A stretch of DNA of 64,000 nucleotides from Caenorhabditis elegans (taxonomy: Eukaryota > Nematoda > Chromadorea > Rhabditida > Rhabditidae), in assembly GCF_000002985.6 (NCBI RefSeq), contig NC_003279.8, positions 4,154,001 to 4,218,000 of the forward strand, in the 5' to 3' direction. Positions 12,963 to 24,435 of this stretch are shown in pieces (position 1 is the stretch's first letter; each line of letters starts with the position of its first letter). The notes below the pieces were generated by a model that did not search any database, was not told the DNA's origin, and was given only the letters and a program-made list of their open reading frames with translations. The position numbers and the translations under genes were made by a program.

Positions 12963-13409
12963 GTGTTTTGACTGTTTAAATTATTGGAGTATTTTCTTCA
13001 AATGTATTTTGATCAATTTTTTTTTCCTATCCTCTTCGAATAAATAGATTTTATTAGGCTGTCATGAGAGTCCTGTCTGAATTTTTTGTTTTTGTCATTG
13101 TGGGCTGTAGATCAATTTTGGTGTTTACCCACTCCTAGTGATTGATGAGCAGAAAAATGTCTTTGCAGTAATTAGCCCCCATCCCTCTTTTTCCTCTCAG
13201 TTCAAGTTCCCTTGCGATGAATATAACCTATTTCAATTCTTGTTCGACTTGTTCTGTTATACATGCTCCTGGCGGAAAATCTACTAATTTTGCACATAAA
13301 TGGTCGGTTTTAGTCAAAATCAAATTGTACACTAAAAAGTATGACTGAAAATCCACTTATTCTGCTTGAACTCAGCGGATATGAAACTTTTTCGAATTTG
13401 GTTTTCAAA

Positions 13410-14763
13410 TTCTGAAAGAACACAAAATTTGCAACAAAATGGCTACAGGGATTTTTGAAAAAGTTAGAAAAAGTTTTAAGGAAATTTTTTTTTAGGAAAT
13501 CTTTTTTCGATTTTTTACGATTTTTTTTTGGAATAAAAATCCTTTTTCCCGAATTTTTTTCGAACATTTTTTTAATATTTTTCGGAATATTTTAAGGAAA
13601 TCTTTCCAAATTTTTTTCTGAAATTTATTTAAATTTTTCCGAAATTTTGTAAAATTTTCGGAATTTTTTTTGAATTTTTCCGAATTTTTTTTTGGGAAAT
13701 TTGTTCGGAAATTTTTTGGAATTTATAGGTCGTGACCTACTTTTTAACGTGACCTACTTTAAAAAGTAGCTCAGTAGGTTTAAGAAGGTCACGTTAAAAG
13801 TAGGTCATGACCTATTTTTAATTTGGCCTACTTAAAAAGTAGGTCATGACCTATTTTTAATTTGGCCTACTTAAAAAGTAGGTCATGACTTATTTTTAAT
13901 TTGACCTACTTAAAAAGTAGGTCATGACCTATTTTTAATTTGGCCTACTTAAAAAGTAGGTCATGACCTATTTTTAATTTAACCTACTTAAAAAAGTAGG
14001 TCACGACCTATTTTTAATTTGGCCTACTTAAAAAGTAGGTCATGACTTATTTTTAATTTGACCTACTTAAAAAGTAGGTCATGACCTATTTTTAATTTGG
14101 CCTACTTAAAAAGTAGGTCATGACCTATTTTTAATTTAACCTACTTAAAAAAGTAGGTCACGACCTATTTTTAATTTGACCTACTTAAAAAACTAGGTCA
14201 TGGCCTATTTTTAATTTGACCTACTTAAAAAAGTAGGTCATGACCTATTTTTAATTTGACCTACTTAAAAAACTAGGTCATGACCTATTTTTAATTTGAC
14301 CTACCTAAAAAGTAGGTCATGACTTATTTTTAATTTGACCTACTTAAAAAGCAAAATTTTTAAAAAAATGCAGAGTTGTCAAATTTTAAGCTCTTTCTGA
14401 AATATATTTTTAAAAAATTTCAGTTTCAGAAGCTTTGAGTTGAATCAAAAAACTGAATTTTTAGGCATATGTTTGACCGAACTTATTTAGATGCACCATA
14501 ACCAATCATTTTTTAGGATATTTATCCGGTTTTCATAACTTTGAAAATTCATAACTCACTTAAAATTAACTTTTTTCAGAATGTTTCTTCGGGGACTTGT
14601 GTCAAATTTCAAGCTCTTTCTGAATTTTAAATCAAAATTTTTTTCAATTCCAGAAATTAGTAGATTTTTCTAACTTTGAAAATTCATATCTGACTCCAAA
14701 TTAAATTTTTCAAAAATCCCTGTAGCCATTTCGTTGCAAATTTTGTGCTCTTTCAGAATTTTC
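13410..14763. repeat. Inverted-repeat element with terminal arms of about 57 bp
   Basis: The left arm (13410-13466, with AAAATTTGCAAC and GGCTACAGGG) reappears as its reverse complement at 14705-14763 with few mismatches. Between the arms lie AT-rich filler, degenerate arm copies (near 14561-14640) and the 39-bp satellite. The arrangement is that of a fold-back transposon whose interior became a tandem array. No transposase reading frame is visible. Confidence 0.7.
13726..14352. repeat. 39-bp tandem satellite, about 16 copies, each palindromic
   Basis: A unit of about 39 bp, containing GACCTACTTAAAAAGTAGGTC and then ATGACCTATTTTTAATTT, repeats about 16 times with small changes (an added A, TGACTTATT for TGACCTATT, CTAGGTC for GTAGGTC). 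The variants recur in blocks, such as GACTTATTTTTAATTTGAC near 13886 and 14044, as expected if the array grew by copying several units at once. Each unit can form a short hairpin. Confidence 0.9.
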
Positions 14764-15083
14764 GCAAGTATATCTTGCAATCCGAAACGCAGTCTCTAAA
14801 TTTTCCCTCGCCAAAATATTCTCCTCTATAAACTGATAAATTAAAACATTTTTAATCGTTATTGTTGTCATCAGGATTCCGACAATTCCCCTTCATTGTG
14901 AAGTCACTATTTTTTTATTTTTTGCCGATTCCGATTTTTCGTTTCAGCTTGCCAATTAGGTGTTGAATTCGAAAACATTAGCTGACAGTTAAAATGCATT
15001 TTATACAGTATCATGCAATATTTCACAGAATGTTATAAATAAAAATAATAATAGTGAGTGTGGGGGTTTAGTATACATGAAAA

Positions 15084-17587
15084 TTAGAATTCGAAGACGC
15101 TCTTCGCTGGTGAAAGGATCCCGTCGACAGCCGCCACCTTGTTCGGCATCTCTCCAACACAATCGGGTGCCTCACTGAAAAATAAAACATTTTTAGAAAG
15201 AGAATTAATTCAATTTGAATAATTTTTTTAATATGTAAAATAAAACATACCGTCTGTAGTTTGGTCTTTCAGGTCTTCCAACCATTCGAACAATGTCTGG
15301 ATCTGCTCTTGGAGACAGCAAACGATAGCCAGGAATTGGAGCAGCAAGATCATCAAGGAACATGCGTTCGGATCGTTCTTGGAGCCATCTTTCATAATCG
15401 ACATCCAACTCCTTTGCACTTCCAATGACGTCACGGAAGAAGAATGCAACAAGACGATGCACAAAGATGTACTGCATGGGAGTCTCGATGCTGAATGGAC
15501 GGCGCTGACGAAGAAATTGGACAGCTCGTTGTACTGGGTACTGAAAATGTGTTTAATTGAATTGATTTCACCATTTCCAACTTAAAAAGTCACTAAATTC
15601 TGATACAAACCTTGTAAGTTGGCCCTCGGAGCAAACTGCAAATGGCAATCTCGGCAGCAACAAGACAAGCCGCTCTAGAAACTCCCAAATGATCATGGAT
15701 AACGACTGGCTTCGACGCGTTGCGAAGTAAACGAAGAATATTTAATGGAGAGTACATATTCGATGAATTGTTCACGTCTCCTTGCCAATGTTCCACGTGA
15801 CGTTCCTCGCGATCCGGTCCAATGAGACGAAGATGAGTGACACGGAACAATGGGTCTGGAGCTTGATAGACACCAAAGTTCTCGATTCGAAGTCCACCAG
15901 GAACAGTAACGGCGGGATCCGACGGAGATTTTGGCCAGTAATATTCACATCTTTCCGGTTCCTTTCTGCTGGTTAGCATCACAATGTATGGAACTTCCTC
16001 CTGCCAAACCATTCTCCAAAAATCATCAACGGTGTTCTTCATTGGAGCTTGAGTCATGATGAACTCATTGAACAGCGGCTTTCCAGAAATCCGATTTGCG
16101 TGAATGAAATCTCCGAGATACTGACCGCGTGGGAATTGGAGAGCGATTCGAGTGGAATCCCTGCAGTGAACACGTGGATTACGGCACTTTTCCTGGTTGT
16201 TGTCTGAAGCTGAGTGAGTGAATGGGATGTGGTTGACAGAGTTCTCGAGGATTTCAAAGCGTCGCTCCATTCCTCCGATGATGGTTGACAGATACTTCGC
16301 TTTTCTCGCTGCTCCAAACATCCGCTTTCCGATTCGAATGTTGTTGTAGACTGAAAAAAAGTTAATTAATTAAGGAAAATAATTATTTATTTTCTTACAC
16401 TGTCCAGCAACACGAACTCGGTCTCTGTCAGCAAGAACATTTGCCTTGAAAGCTTGAACTCGCTTTTGCATCGTAGAAGCGTCGAGTTCACGAAGTAGGT
16501 ATTCAGCCAGTGTCTCATTCTTGACGGCTTCTGGATGAATATCCGAAATCCATGTGCTGGTTTGATCATGTGAAAGAAGGCGCATCAGAAGCACCTGATC
16601 TCTTGCGGATTTCAGATCGATGCGATGATTTGTGAAGAAAGTTGAGTTGATTCCGAACTTCTCACAGATGCTTTTCAACGGCATCACCCATCCTTGACCG
16701 TTCACTGGACGCTTTGGCTTCTTTCCATTCTCATCCCGACGCATGTAGATGTCTGTGTATCGACCCTTCCATTTCGAGTCGAACTTTGAAGAGAAAAGCA
16801 GCTCTTGAGTGATCTCGGTGTCATCATAACTTGAACGAATCAAATTAGCCATTGCTTCCTTTGTCACCTTCTTATTGCATGGAGTAATCGATCCAACACG
16901 GGATTCTGCAGAAGCTGCAATTTTGTAGGCTGCATGAAGAGAGAAAGCTCCTGGCGATTGATGATTTTCTAGGACAGCATTCTTCATCTCCAATGCTTTC
17001 CGAGTCTTCATGACCAACGCTGGTTCCACTTGCATCGCAGTTCGGGCGGCAAATACTTTCATCCGAACATCGTTGAAGTGTCCCTTTGCCATCTCAATGT
17101 CGGCTCCATGCCCGGAATCCTCGCTTCTTCCTTCGTCCTTTGGTTTCTCGGAGACAAGACAGTCGAGAGCTTTGGATTTCCGCAATTTCGATGGAGCTGC
17201 ATAAGTAGACGGAGCACCGCGTGGGACTTCAATCGCATCCTCTTCCGAGTTTCCGTTCAGACGCTCCTTGGATCTTCTGCAACATAAAATATTAATTTTC
17301 TAATACTTAAGAATCTCAAAGTACCTGTCCTTCTGAGCGAGCTTCTTCACTTTCTTCCGGAAACTCTTGCTAAGCGTGCTCTCGCTGTTGAATCTGGCTC
17401 TCATGCAGCTCACTCCCTTTTGTTGAGGATAATCCACCATCATATCCATGTTATCGGTGCTATCCGCGGAGGAGTCGTCGGTGTTTCCGGAGCAGAAGCT
17501 TTGAAGCGACGTCGCTCGCTTCCGGCCAGCTTGTGAGCGCATCGCATTGATTTGCTCGCGGAACATCACTTCGCTGTTCAACGCCAT
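15084..17587 (-). CDS. egg-5: EGG-5/EGG-4-type protein tyrosine phosphatase-like pseudoenzyme, 753 aa
   Basis: Five minus-strand exons (17325-17587, 16399-17276, 15611-16350, 15251-15540, 15084-15174) give 753 residues. The N-terminal 380 or so residues are basic and Ser-rich. The rest is a PTP-like domain (RFEILENSVNHIPF, FNEFIMTQAPMKNTVDDFWRM, YIVMLTSRKEPERCEYYWP). At about residue 597 the signature reads VIHDHLGVSRAAC: Asp replaces the catalytic Cys of HCxxGxxR. The WPD-loop region (HWQGDVNN) is also not canonical. EGG-4 and EGG-5 are known pseudophosphatases of the egg cortex that bind the kinase MBK-2 and work with EGG-3 in the oocyte-to-embryo switch and the block to polyspermy. egg-4 is a near-identical paralogue; I chose egg-5 from the neighbouring R12E2 genes. 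Confidence 0.9.
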
Positions 17588-18847
17588 ACCTGGAAAATAA
17601 ATAAGCTTATTAAACGGCAGAAGAGACAGGAAAAACGATTTTGGGAGAGCACAAAATGGAAATTAGACGAATACGCGGATTTTTAATAGAAAATAACTGC
17701 GAAAAATACTGTTTAAACAACTGAACGGAAAAAGTCGAAGTTTTAGGAGAACAAAGAAAGAAAAAATTTCGGAAGTTTCCAGAAAACAAGTGCAATCATT
17801 TCGCTGAGCGGACAAAATACAAAATTTCGCGCTCTCCCAAGAATGTAGAACAAATTGTAGAACAAAGGTACGGTAGCAGATAATGTGTGTATTTGCGTAC
17901 TTTTTTTTTGCATACCGTACTTTTCTTTACTTAATCGCACATTATAACGGAAAACGCATGTTTAATTAAAAATAGATTTTTTAAAAATTGTTTATAAATA
18001 TTCAATATACGGAAAATCTGATTATGCACTTCGTGGGGATCGAACCAGTGTCCTGCTGTGCCTCCCTTATTCCCCACTGCACCATCAACCACTGCTGTTT
18101 CGCAGTCTCCGTCTCCTCGACAACACACACTCGTCGCTTCTCGCTTGCCTCGAAATGTGTCGGTACACACGTTTGGGTAAGAGGAGAGGACTCGTTGGTA
18201 TCTTCGGTTTTAACCCAGTTACTCAAGGTACGCTGGAGTTCTGACCTTTCGAAAGAAAGTGTCAAACGACTTTAATTTTTGGAACCGCTCTGCTGGGGTC
18301 ATCCGGTAGAGCAAAATAATTGAATCCGATTTTAAAAGTTTATTAAGTTTTATGTGCATTAATGACTGACTTGCAATTCTTAGCGAGAACTGTTGAGCTA
18401 TGATAGATGGTGCGAGTTTTATCCTTTGTGAACACTATTTGGAAAAGGTTTTATTCACTTGAAATCGTTTCAGGGAAAGAACATGAGAAGATTTGATTAT
18501 GCTTTAGCTAAATTCCAAAAAAAAAAATTATTAAGACATGCGGAAGAAGAATTAAACCAGGATATATCACAACTTGGGAAGGAATCAACAAGCCAAAAAA
18601 TAATGAAAATTATTCAGCAAACATGGTAGAAAGTGATGAGAAGAAAATATAAACACACAAAACATCACATAAAACGCTAAACAAAAATTTAATGAAACCT
18701 TTTTTCCATTTTTTAAATTGGTCCATCAATTTTCTTGTTTTATGTGATGCGATGCATGTGTGCTAACAAGGAAGTTTATTGGAATATTATGAAAATGAGA
18801 AAACAAGTTCACAAATTGGTAGAATATGGGGTGCAACAATGAAATTT
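17588..18847. other. Intergenic region upstream of egg-5
   Basis: About 1.26 kb between the egg-5 start and the stop of the orotate phosphoribosyltransferase gene, both on minus. It holds the egg-5 promoter and a tRNA-like segment at about 18028-18092. The reading frames here lack splice logic or conserved motifs. Confidence 0.5.
18028..18092 (-). other. tRNA-promoter-like segment (A box and B box), not a foldable tRNA
   Basis: On the minus strand, TGGTGCAGTGG resembles the polymerase III A box and GGTTCGATCC matches the B box at tRNA-like spacing. The flanking 7-mers do not pair as an acceptor stem and the T stem pairs poorly, so this is a tRNA-derived relic or SINE-like fragment, not a working tRNA gene. 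Confidence 0.45.
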
Positions 18848-19623
18848 TTAGAAAGGTTTAGCAAGATGAGCAATAATCTCGTGCTTTCGTTCCTCGGTCA
18901 TCTCGTTTTTCGTGATCAGGCCGTCGAGGATCTTCTCCATTGTCAAAAAGCTGAAAAAATTTGATTTTTAATTAAAACGAAAAAGCCTCACCTGAGGAAG
19001 TTAAGATTATCTTCTGCGAGATTGGCAGTTGCTCCCTGTTGTCTATCCAAAACAGCTATGGCATCAGTGACCAACAGATTCTCATTGCGAATTGCTTCTG
19101 CTGTCTCACGAATTGATTCACCTGATGTGACGACATCTTCGACAAGAAGTACTGTACCACCAGGCTGATAGACTCCTTCGATAAGTTGCTTTGTTCCGTA
19201 GGCTTTGGCTTCTTTTCTTTTCATAAGCATCGGCACATTGAGAATATCAGATACAAGCTAAAAACATTGAGTCTCATTTTTTAGTGTGAATTATTTCTGA
19301 AAACTGACGGTAGCAAGTGGAAGGGCAGCATATGGTACTCCAACAACATAATCGAATTTGAGGTTTGAGGCGACAATTTTCTCACACATAGCTTGAGCAG
19401 CCATTCGGAGCACACGAGGAGAGCTCATTATTCTGCGAAGATCTATGTAGATTGGAGTCATCTGGCCAGATTTGAGGTAGAACTCCCCAGTGCGAAAACA
19501 TTCCATTTGATAGAGATTCTCGAAAAAATCAGTTTCCTGGATTGGTGAAGCGGCCTGGACTTTCATGACGACTGGATCCTCGATTGAGTGATTTCCGTTG
19601 GCGGTAGCGGTGGCGGCGGTCAT
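18848..19623 (-). CDS. Orotate phosphoribosyltransferase (OPRT), stand-alone, 227 aa
   Basis: Three minus-strand exons (19309-19623, 18992-19257, 18848-18950) give 227 residues. The core has [23 protein letters not shown], typical of the OPRT N-terminal region, then [12 protein letters not shown], a [10 protein letters not shown] loop and the PRPP-binding motif [13 protein letters not shown] (about residues 141-153). OPRT joins orotate and PRPP to make OMP in pyrimidine synthesis. In animals it is usually fused to OMP decarboxylase (UMPS); here the protein stops after the OPRT part. A TTCAG acceptor one base before the ATG, and the mrps-6 gene ending 347 bp upstream on the same strand, fit SL2 trans-splicing in an operon. 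I recall this locus as R12E2.11. Confidence 0.92.
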
Positions 19624-19970
19624 TCTGAATTTTTAACAATTTTCGAATATCAATGTGAAACAGGTTATTTTCTTTCAATAGAAAAGTGAACAAATATCAC
19701 TTGGTCAGATGAACCAGGTACGTGATTTGAAGGAAGAAAAATAAATAAATAAAAATGTGATATTCATGAAACAAAACAAATCAATTCAACTTTAAGAAAA
19801 CAAAAATCACTCTATAAATCCTAAAACTGTACAGAAGAATCGAGAAAACAGACAACGCAAAGTACGAAAAGATAGCCTCGTTTGATAACACTATCATAAG
19901 GAGGTGTGGCCAAAAGTGCATTGTCGGCGATCTTCGACCCGTAAATTTAAGTCGATTACGAATTTCATGT
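19624..19970 (-). promoter_or_regulatory. Intercistronic spacer of a probable mrps-6/OPRT operon
   Basis: The 347-bp gap between the mrps-6 stop and the OPRT ATG on minus is in the usual range for C. elegans operons. It ends in AAAAATTCAG directly before the downstream ATG, a likely SL2 acceptor. Confidence 0.55.
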
Positions 19971-20739
19971 CTAGGGCCTTGGCGGAGCAATTGGGTAACT
20001 CTTCGGGATACTCTTCCACTCCTTTTCAGTACGTTTGTAGATCATCTGTCGCGTGAAATGACCCATCTTTTGATTTTCTCTCAAATCCTTGACTGCTTGA
20101 CGTTCGGCAGGAGATTTGAGGATTTCTTCCAGATTGCATTCAACCTTTGGAGCCGGCAGTGTGTCCACTTGAATTAGATCGACTTGAACCTGAAAAAATA
20201 TGGTTCAGATTTTTGTAATGACCAAAAAGTGACAAATTAATTTAGAAAAAGAACAAAACAACATTCGAAATGAATCTAAACAAAGAAAACTTTTAAACAA
20301 TAAGACCCGATCATACATCAACATCAGATAATATATAATGAAATTTAACTAACTCACCGTGTCCAGGTCATGTGTCAAAATAGACTTTGTTTTCTGTCTA
20401 GCTTCCCGAGACATGTGCGCCTTGAAGAGGAAGAAACTGCAAAGAACAAACAATTTTTTTAAGATATATAGTTTTTAAATATTACTTTGAAGCGTAGACG
20501 GGCTCATTTGTCTGTTTGGCCAGCCGTTTATACGGTAAATCTCGATGACCCAGTGACTCAACCTTTTCAATTACTGCTCCGTGATCCAGCAAAGTGTTTC
20601 CAGCACGCGTTAAAGCTTTAACAAGATCTGCCTGAAATAAAGAATATTCTCATGATTATACACATTCTCACGCTTCATCGTGTTTTTTCTGTACCTTTGA
20701 CAGAGATCGTGTGATCATGCTCACTTCATAAAACGGCAT
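19971..20739 (-). CDS. mrps-6: Mitochondrial small-subunit ribosomal protein bS6m, 162 aa
   Basis: Four minus-strand exons (20695-20739, 20486-20631, 20358-20436, 19971-20189) give 162 residues. It begins MPFYEVSMITRSLSKADLVK, the ferredoxin-like first strand and helix of the S6 family. RDLPYKRLAKQ and FFLFKAHMSREARQ correspond to the second half of the S6 fold, and a charged C-terminal extension follows, as is common in mitochondrial ribosomal proteins. The product binds small-subunit rRNA in the mitochondrial ribosome. It appears to head an operon with the OPRT gene; housekeeping partners of this kind are typical of worm operons. Confidence 0.9.
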
Positions 20740-21322
20740 TGTTGTTCTCGCCCAGTATGAATGCTTTTTCTTCACTGAAAATATTTTCTATGCTACGAAT
20801 TTGGAAATATGTCAATGAAAATCACGATAAGAAATCACAGCACAAGCTATTTTTCCAAAATAGGAAGTTGCCATTTTTCAACGACAGGCTGTGAACACAA
20901 GATTATTAAACAAAAATTTACTAGAACAATAAAATAAATGTTCAATTTTCAATTTTTCGCATTAGAAAGTTAATTTTCCGTCATTGCAATCGAAAAAAGT
21001 TAATTTTAAAGTAAAGAACCAGGAAAAATAAAGTGGAAATACGGGATGGGTCTCACCACGGCCAGTGTCGATTTACGGGGAAATTGCATGCGCCTTTAAA
21101 CGATGATATTTCTTTTTTGAACGGGAAGCGGGAAATTGTCGTTTTTAAGCATTATTTATTTATTTCTTTTCATTTTTTCATTCAAATTATATTCTAGATA
21201 CGTTTATGGCAGGTTTTTCCGCAATGATTAAGCGTTTCTCACTGTTATGTCGATTATTAACGTGTTAAACTGTTATGTGTTGATTTTTTATTGTGATAAA
21301 TTTATTTTCGTTTTTTAGAAGA
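20740..21322. promoter_or_regulatory. Divergent promoter region, mrps-6 and rpn-8
   Basis: This 0.58-kb gap separates two outward-facing starts. TTTTTTAG at about 21311-21318, four bases before the rpn-8 ATG, is a probable SL1 acceptor. I see no repeat or further gene. Confidence 0.5.
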
Positions 21323-23130
21323 ATGGCTCCAACTAACAAAGACGGAGATGTGGCGACTGTCAAAGCTGTAGATGTTCTCAAACAAAAGGCTGGAGCCCAT
21401 CATTGCCTTGGAAATGTTCATGCAAACCTTCCCGTTAATAAGGTTAGCATACCTGAGCGAGAAAATTCGATTTTAAATAAACACAATTATTTAAGGTGAC
21501 CGTCCATCCATTGGTTCTTCTGAGTGTTGTTGATCATTTCAATCGTGTCAGCAAAACTCAAAGCGTGAAGCGTGTTGTTGGAGTCCTTTTGGGGTCCATG
21601 AAAAAGGACAAAACTCTGGATATTGGAAACAGTTTTGCTGGTATTTTTAAAAATTTATTTGCTTACTTATAAAGTAATTTTCAGTTCCGTTTGATGAAGA
21701 TGACAAGGATAAAAGTACATGGTTCCTCGACATGGACTATTTGGAGAGCATGTATGGAATGTTCTACAAGGTTGGTGAATTTTGAAATCTCGTTTTTATT
21801 TAATTTTAAACAAAAAAAATGAATTTACAGGTTGCCGCCAAGGAAAAAATCGTCGGATGGTATCATACGGGTCCAAAACTTCACAAGGTATATAAGAGGC
21901 AAAAAAGAGACGGGGACAACGCGCGTAGTGGTCTAGTGGCTAGCAGGCACACACTCTGCGCCTCCAGCCATTGGTTCGATTTCTCATTCCACTCGGGTTT
22001 GTGATGACTGCATACGGATCACTGGGCTCTGAATCTCTATGAACCGATAATATCCGTTCTGATACCCGTTTTTACGGTTTCATGATCGATGGAGCGCGAA
22101 CTTGTTTAAATTTGAAATTATACTGTGCAAATAACAACAAAGCAAAAAAAAAAAAACTTAAAACAAATCAAATCAAAACTTTTGAAAAAAATCGAAAAAA
22201 ATGCAGTGGATACCTGACAAAAAAAAAAGAAAAAACCGTGTCACAGTGTTGCGAAATTACGCTCCGCCTTACTTTCTGTGCCACCCTGATTTTTGCAAAA
22301 TTACGGTGTTCAACTTCAACAGTTTAATTAATTATTTATTTATTAATTTTACAGAACGATATTGCTATCAACGAGCAATTGAAACGATTCTGCCCGAACC
22401 CGGTTCTTGTAATTATCGATGCTGAGCCAAAGAACATCGGATTGCCAACAGAGGCTTACATCGAAGTTCAGGAAGTTCACGATGTACGTTTCAAAATACT
22501 GTTTAATTTTTTTTCAATATATTGTTTTGTAGGATGGAACTCCACCAATCAAAACCTTCGAGCATGTGCCTTCAGATATCGGAGCCGAAGAAGCTGAGGA
22601 AGTTGGAGTCGAGCATCTTTTGAGAGATATCAAGGACCAAACTGCTGGAACTCTTTCACAGCGTATCACCGATCAACTTATGGGCTTGAGAGGACTGCAA
22701 TCACAGCTTGAATCCATTGAGAAGTATCTTCATGATATTGTGCGCGGAACTCTTCCAGTCAACCATCATGTCATTTACTATGTTCAAGAAGTTCTCAATC
22801 TCCTGCCTGACGTCACTCATCCAGACTACATTGTTTCACAGAATGTGCAAACTAATGATCAGCTCATGTGTGTGTATATGGGATCTCTTGTACGATCGGT
22901 GGTCGCTTTGCACAACTTAATTGATAACAAGGTGATTTGCAAAGATTTTAAAATTTATTAAAAGCTATGATTTTTAGATCTCTCTCCAGAAGGCTGAAAA
23001 GGAGCAGGAAACTGGCGAAGCTGAGAAAAAGAAGGATGAAAAGGATAAGAAAGACAAAAAGGATGAAAAGAAGGATGAGAAAAAGGAAAAGGACAGTAAA
23101 TCATCAACCCCTAATACTCCAAAGAAGTGA
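21323..23130 (+). CDS. rpn-8: 26S proteasome lid subunit RPN-8 (PSMD7 orthologue), 362 aa
   Basis: Seven exons (21323-21442, 21496-21640, 21685-21770, 21831-21887, 22355-22483, 22533-22931, 22978-23130) join in frame to 362 residues. After a nematode-specific N-terminal extension of 40 residues, [18 protein letters not shown] begins the MPN domain. It continues through [39 protein letters not shown] and [17 protein letters not shown], almost as in human PSMD7. The metal-binding JAMM pattern is not complete, as expected: Rpn8 is the inactive partner of the deubiquitinase Rpn11 in the lid. The C-terminus is a run of Lys, Asp and Glu. Intron 4 (467 bp) holds a tRNA-like repeat. Confidence 0.95.
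21920..22000 (+). repeat. tRNA-derived element in rpn-8 intron 4
   Basis: TAGTGGTCTAGTGGCTAG resembles the A-box half of a tRNA and GGTTCGATTT the B box, about 35 bp apart. The flanks do not form an acceptor stem. The unit is followed by non-tRNA sequence to about 22120 and a short A-run, which recalls a SINE body and tail. Confidence 0.45.
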
Positions 23131-23417
23131 TAAACAAACTCAGAACATTGATTGTATCCTCATGTCCACTTCTCCACCAATCTCTTTTTCTTTTACCCTA
23201 TCGCATCATATACATTTAATTTATTCGGTCTTTTATTTTTCTGTGCATCAATGTAGTATTTTATCCCCGGTATTTAGATCAGTTGCCAATAATTTTTCAG
23301 AAGACAAAATCTAATAACTTTATTAGAAAAAATAACAAAGATAACATCCCCGTAAAGCAATGGTAAATATCACGAAGAAAGGCATGGCTTATTAAATTAG
23401 GAGTATCCAATGTGGAT

Positions 23418-24435
23418 TTAAAGATCTTTTTGCTGATGCTTGATGTAAATGCCTTCGGCAACTTTCCATGCACTTCCACCAGTGATCGAGTCGGTGCCGA
23501 CGACCTCCCGTTGTCCATGAATGGGGCGTCCGAATTGTTGTCCCGAGAGTGAGAGGTATGAACCAGTGACAGCGTGGCGAAGTTTGAATTGCTAAAGTGA
23601 ACAATATAGGGTATTCAAAACGTATAGATAATATCGAAAAGGAATGTAACAAACCTCGGATTCCAACCACTCATCTCCGTTGCAAATCACAGTCCAATCA
23701 TCTCCCGTGTCACTTTCTGCTTCGCTGCCAAAAGCGGAGACCTCCTTTAAAAAATCAAATTATTCATTTGTTTTCTCGAATTGCCAAACAAACCTGATGT
23801 TGTTTGGAGAGAGGTGCAGTGAAATGATGGGAATGCAGGAACGTGCCCGTGGTGAGGTGCTTCAGACGGATCTTGTCTCCGCATTTGATTGCATCTCCAC
23901 GATTGCATTTTGCGTTCAAAGCTGAAGTAAGAGAATGTTCGGTTTTCTTTGTTCTTTTTTTTCAAAAAGCATTAATATACACAAATTATTATAGTTTAAG
24001 TTACTAGGCGTTAACTTCCAAATAACTAACCTGGGAAAATCTGCCAATGAGAATTGATGTCGTCCGAGTTTTTTACAGCAGTCACAGATTGTTGGCCGGA
24101 CCCGCTTCCGTATTTTACGTCATGCGAATGTAACCTGAAACCTTTTTGTTTCAAACAAAATCTACTTTTTCGAAGGGAAAATGCTCATTTTCTCAGGAGA
24201 TATTCTTTAATATTTACTGTTGGTGGCAACTATTTATTTAGTGTCATTAACTTTACCGAGTTTCTAATATTAGTGCAAACAATTTTAATAAAGTAAGCTG
24301 GCTCACGTACCTAGAGCCATCATTAGCATTTATAAACTTTAAAACGCTGTAGCACGTCACAAAGTCTTCATCGGCGTATGCAAATGAGGCGAAGAATAGA
24401 AGTGGAAAACTGAGTAGTAGTGGCAATTTCGGCAT
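23418..24435 (-). CDS. SDF2-like secretory protein with MIR repeats, 206 aa
   Basis: Five minus-strand exons (24311-24435, 24031-24134, 23794-23921, 23655-23744, 23418-23591) give 206 residues. A signal peptide (about residues 1-21) is followed by CYSVLKFINANDGSRLHSHDVKYGSGSGQQSVT, the opening of SDF2/SDF2L1. Further MIR units contain GDKIRLKHLTTGTFLHSH and FKLRHAVTGSYLSLSG. The protein ends QQKDL, which may be a weak KDEL-type ER-retrieval signal. SDF2 family proteins are ER-lumen factors acting with DnaJ and BiP chaperones in folding and O-mannosylation control. Its last exon faces the 3' end of rpn-8, 287 bp away. I recall it as R12E2.13. Confidence 0.9.

Larger units (their letters stand above)
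12963..15083. other. Gene-free region between inx-17 and egg-5
   Basis: Convergent 3' ends flank this 2.1-kb stretch. Apart from the inx-17 3' UTR and the palindromic satellite element it holds only AT-rich DNA. No exon-like reading frame with splice sites was found. Confidence 0.6.

Noticed and set aside
13726-14352. CRISPR-like array
   Set aside because: The repeats are contiguous and palindromic without unique spacers, in a nuclear animal genome.
18028-18092. Functional tRNA gene on minus
   Set aside because: A and B boxes are present but acceptor and T stems do not pair.
18002-18275. Overlapping frames on both strands near the egg-5 promoter
   Set aside because: They overlap the tRNA-like segment, have no splice logic and no conserved composition.
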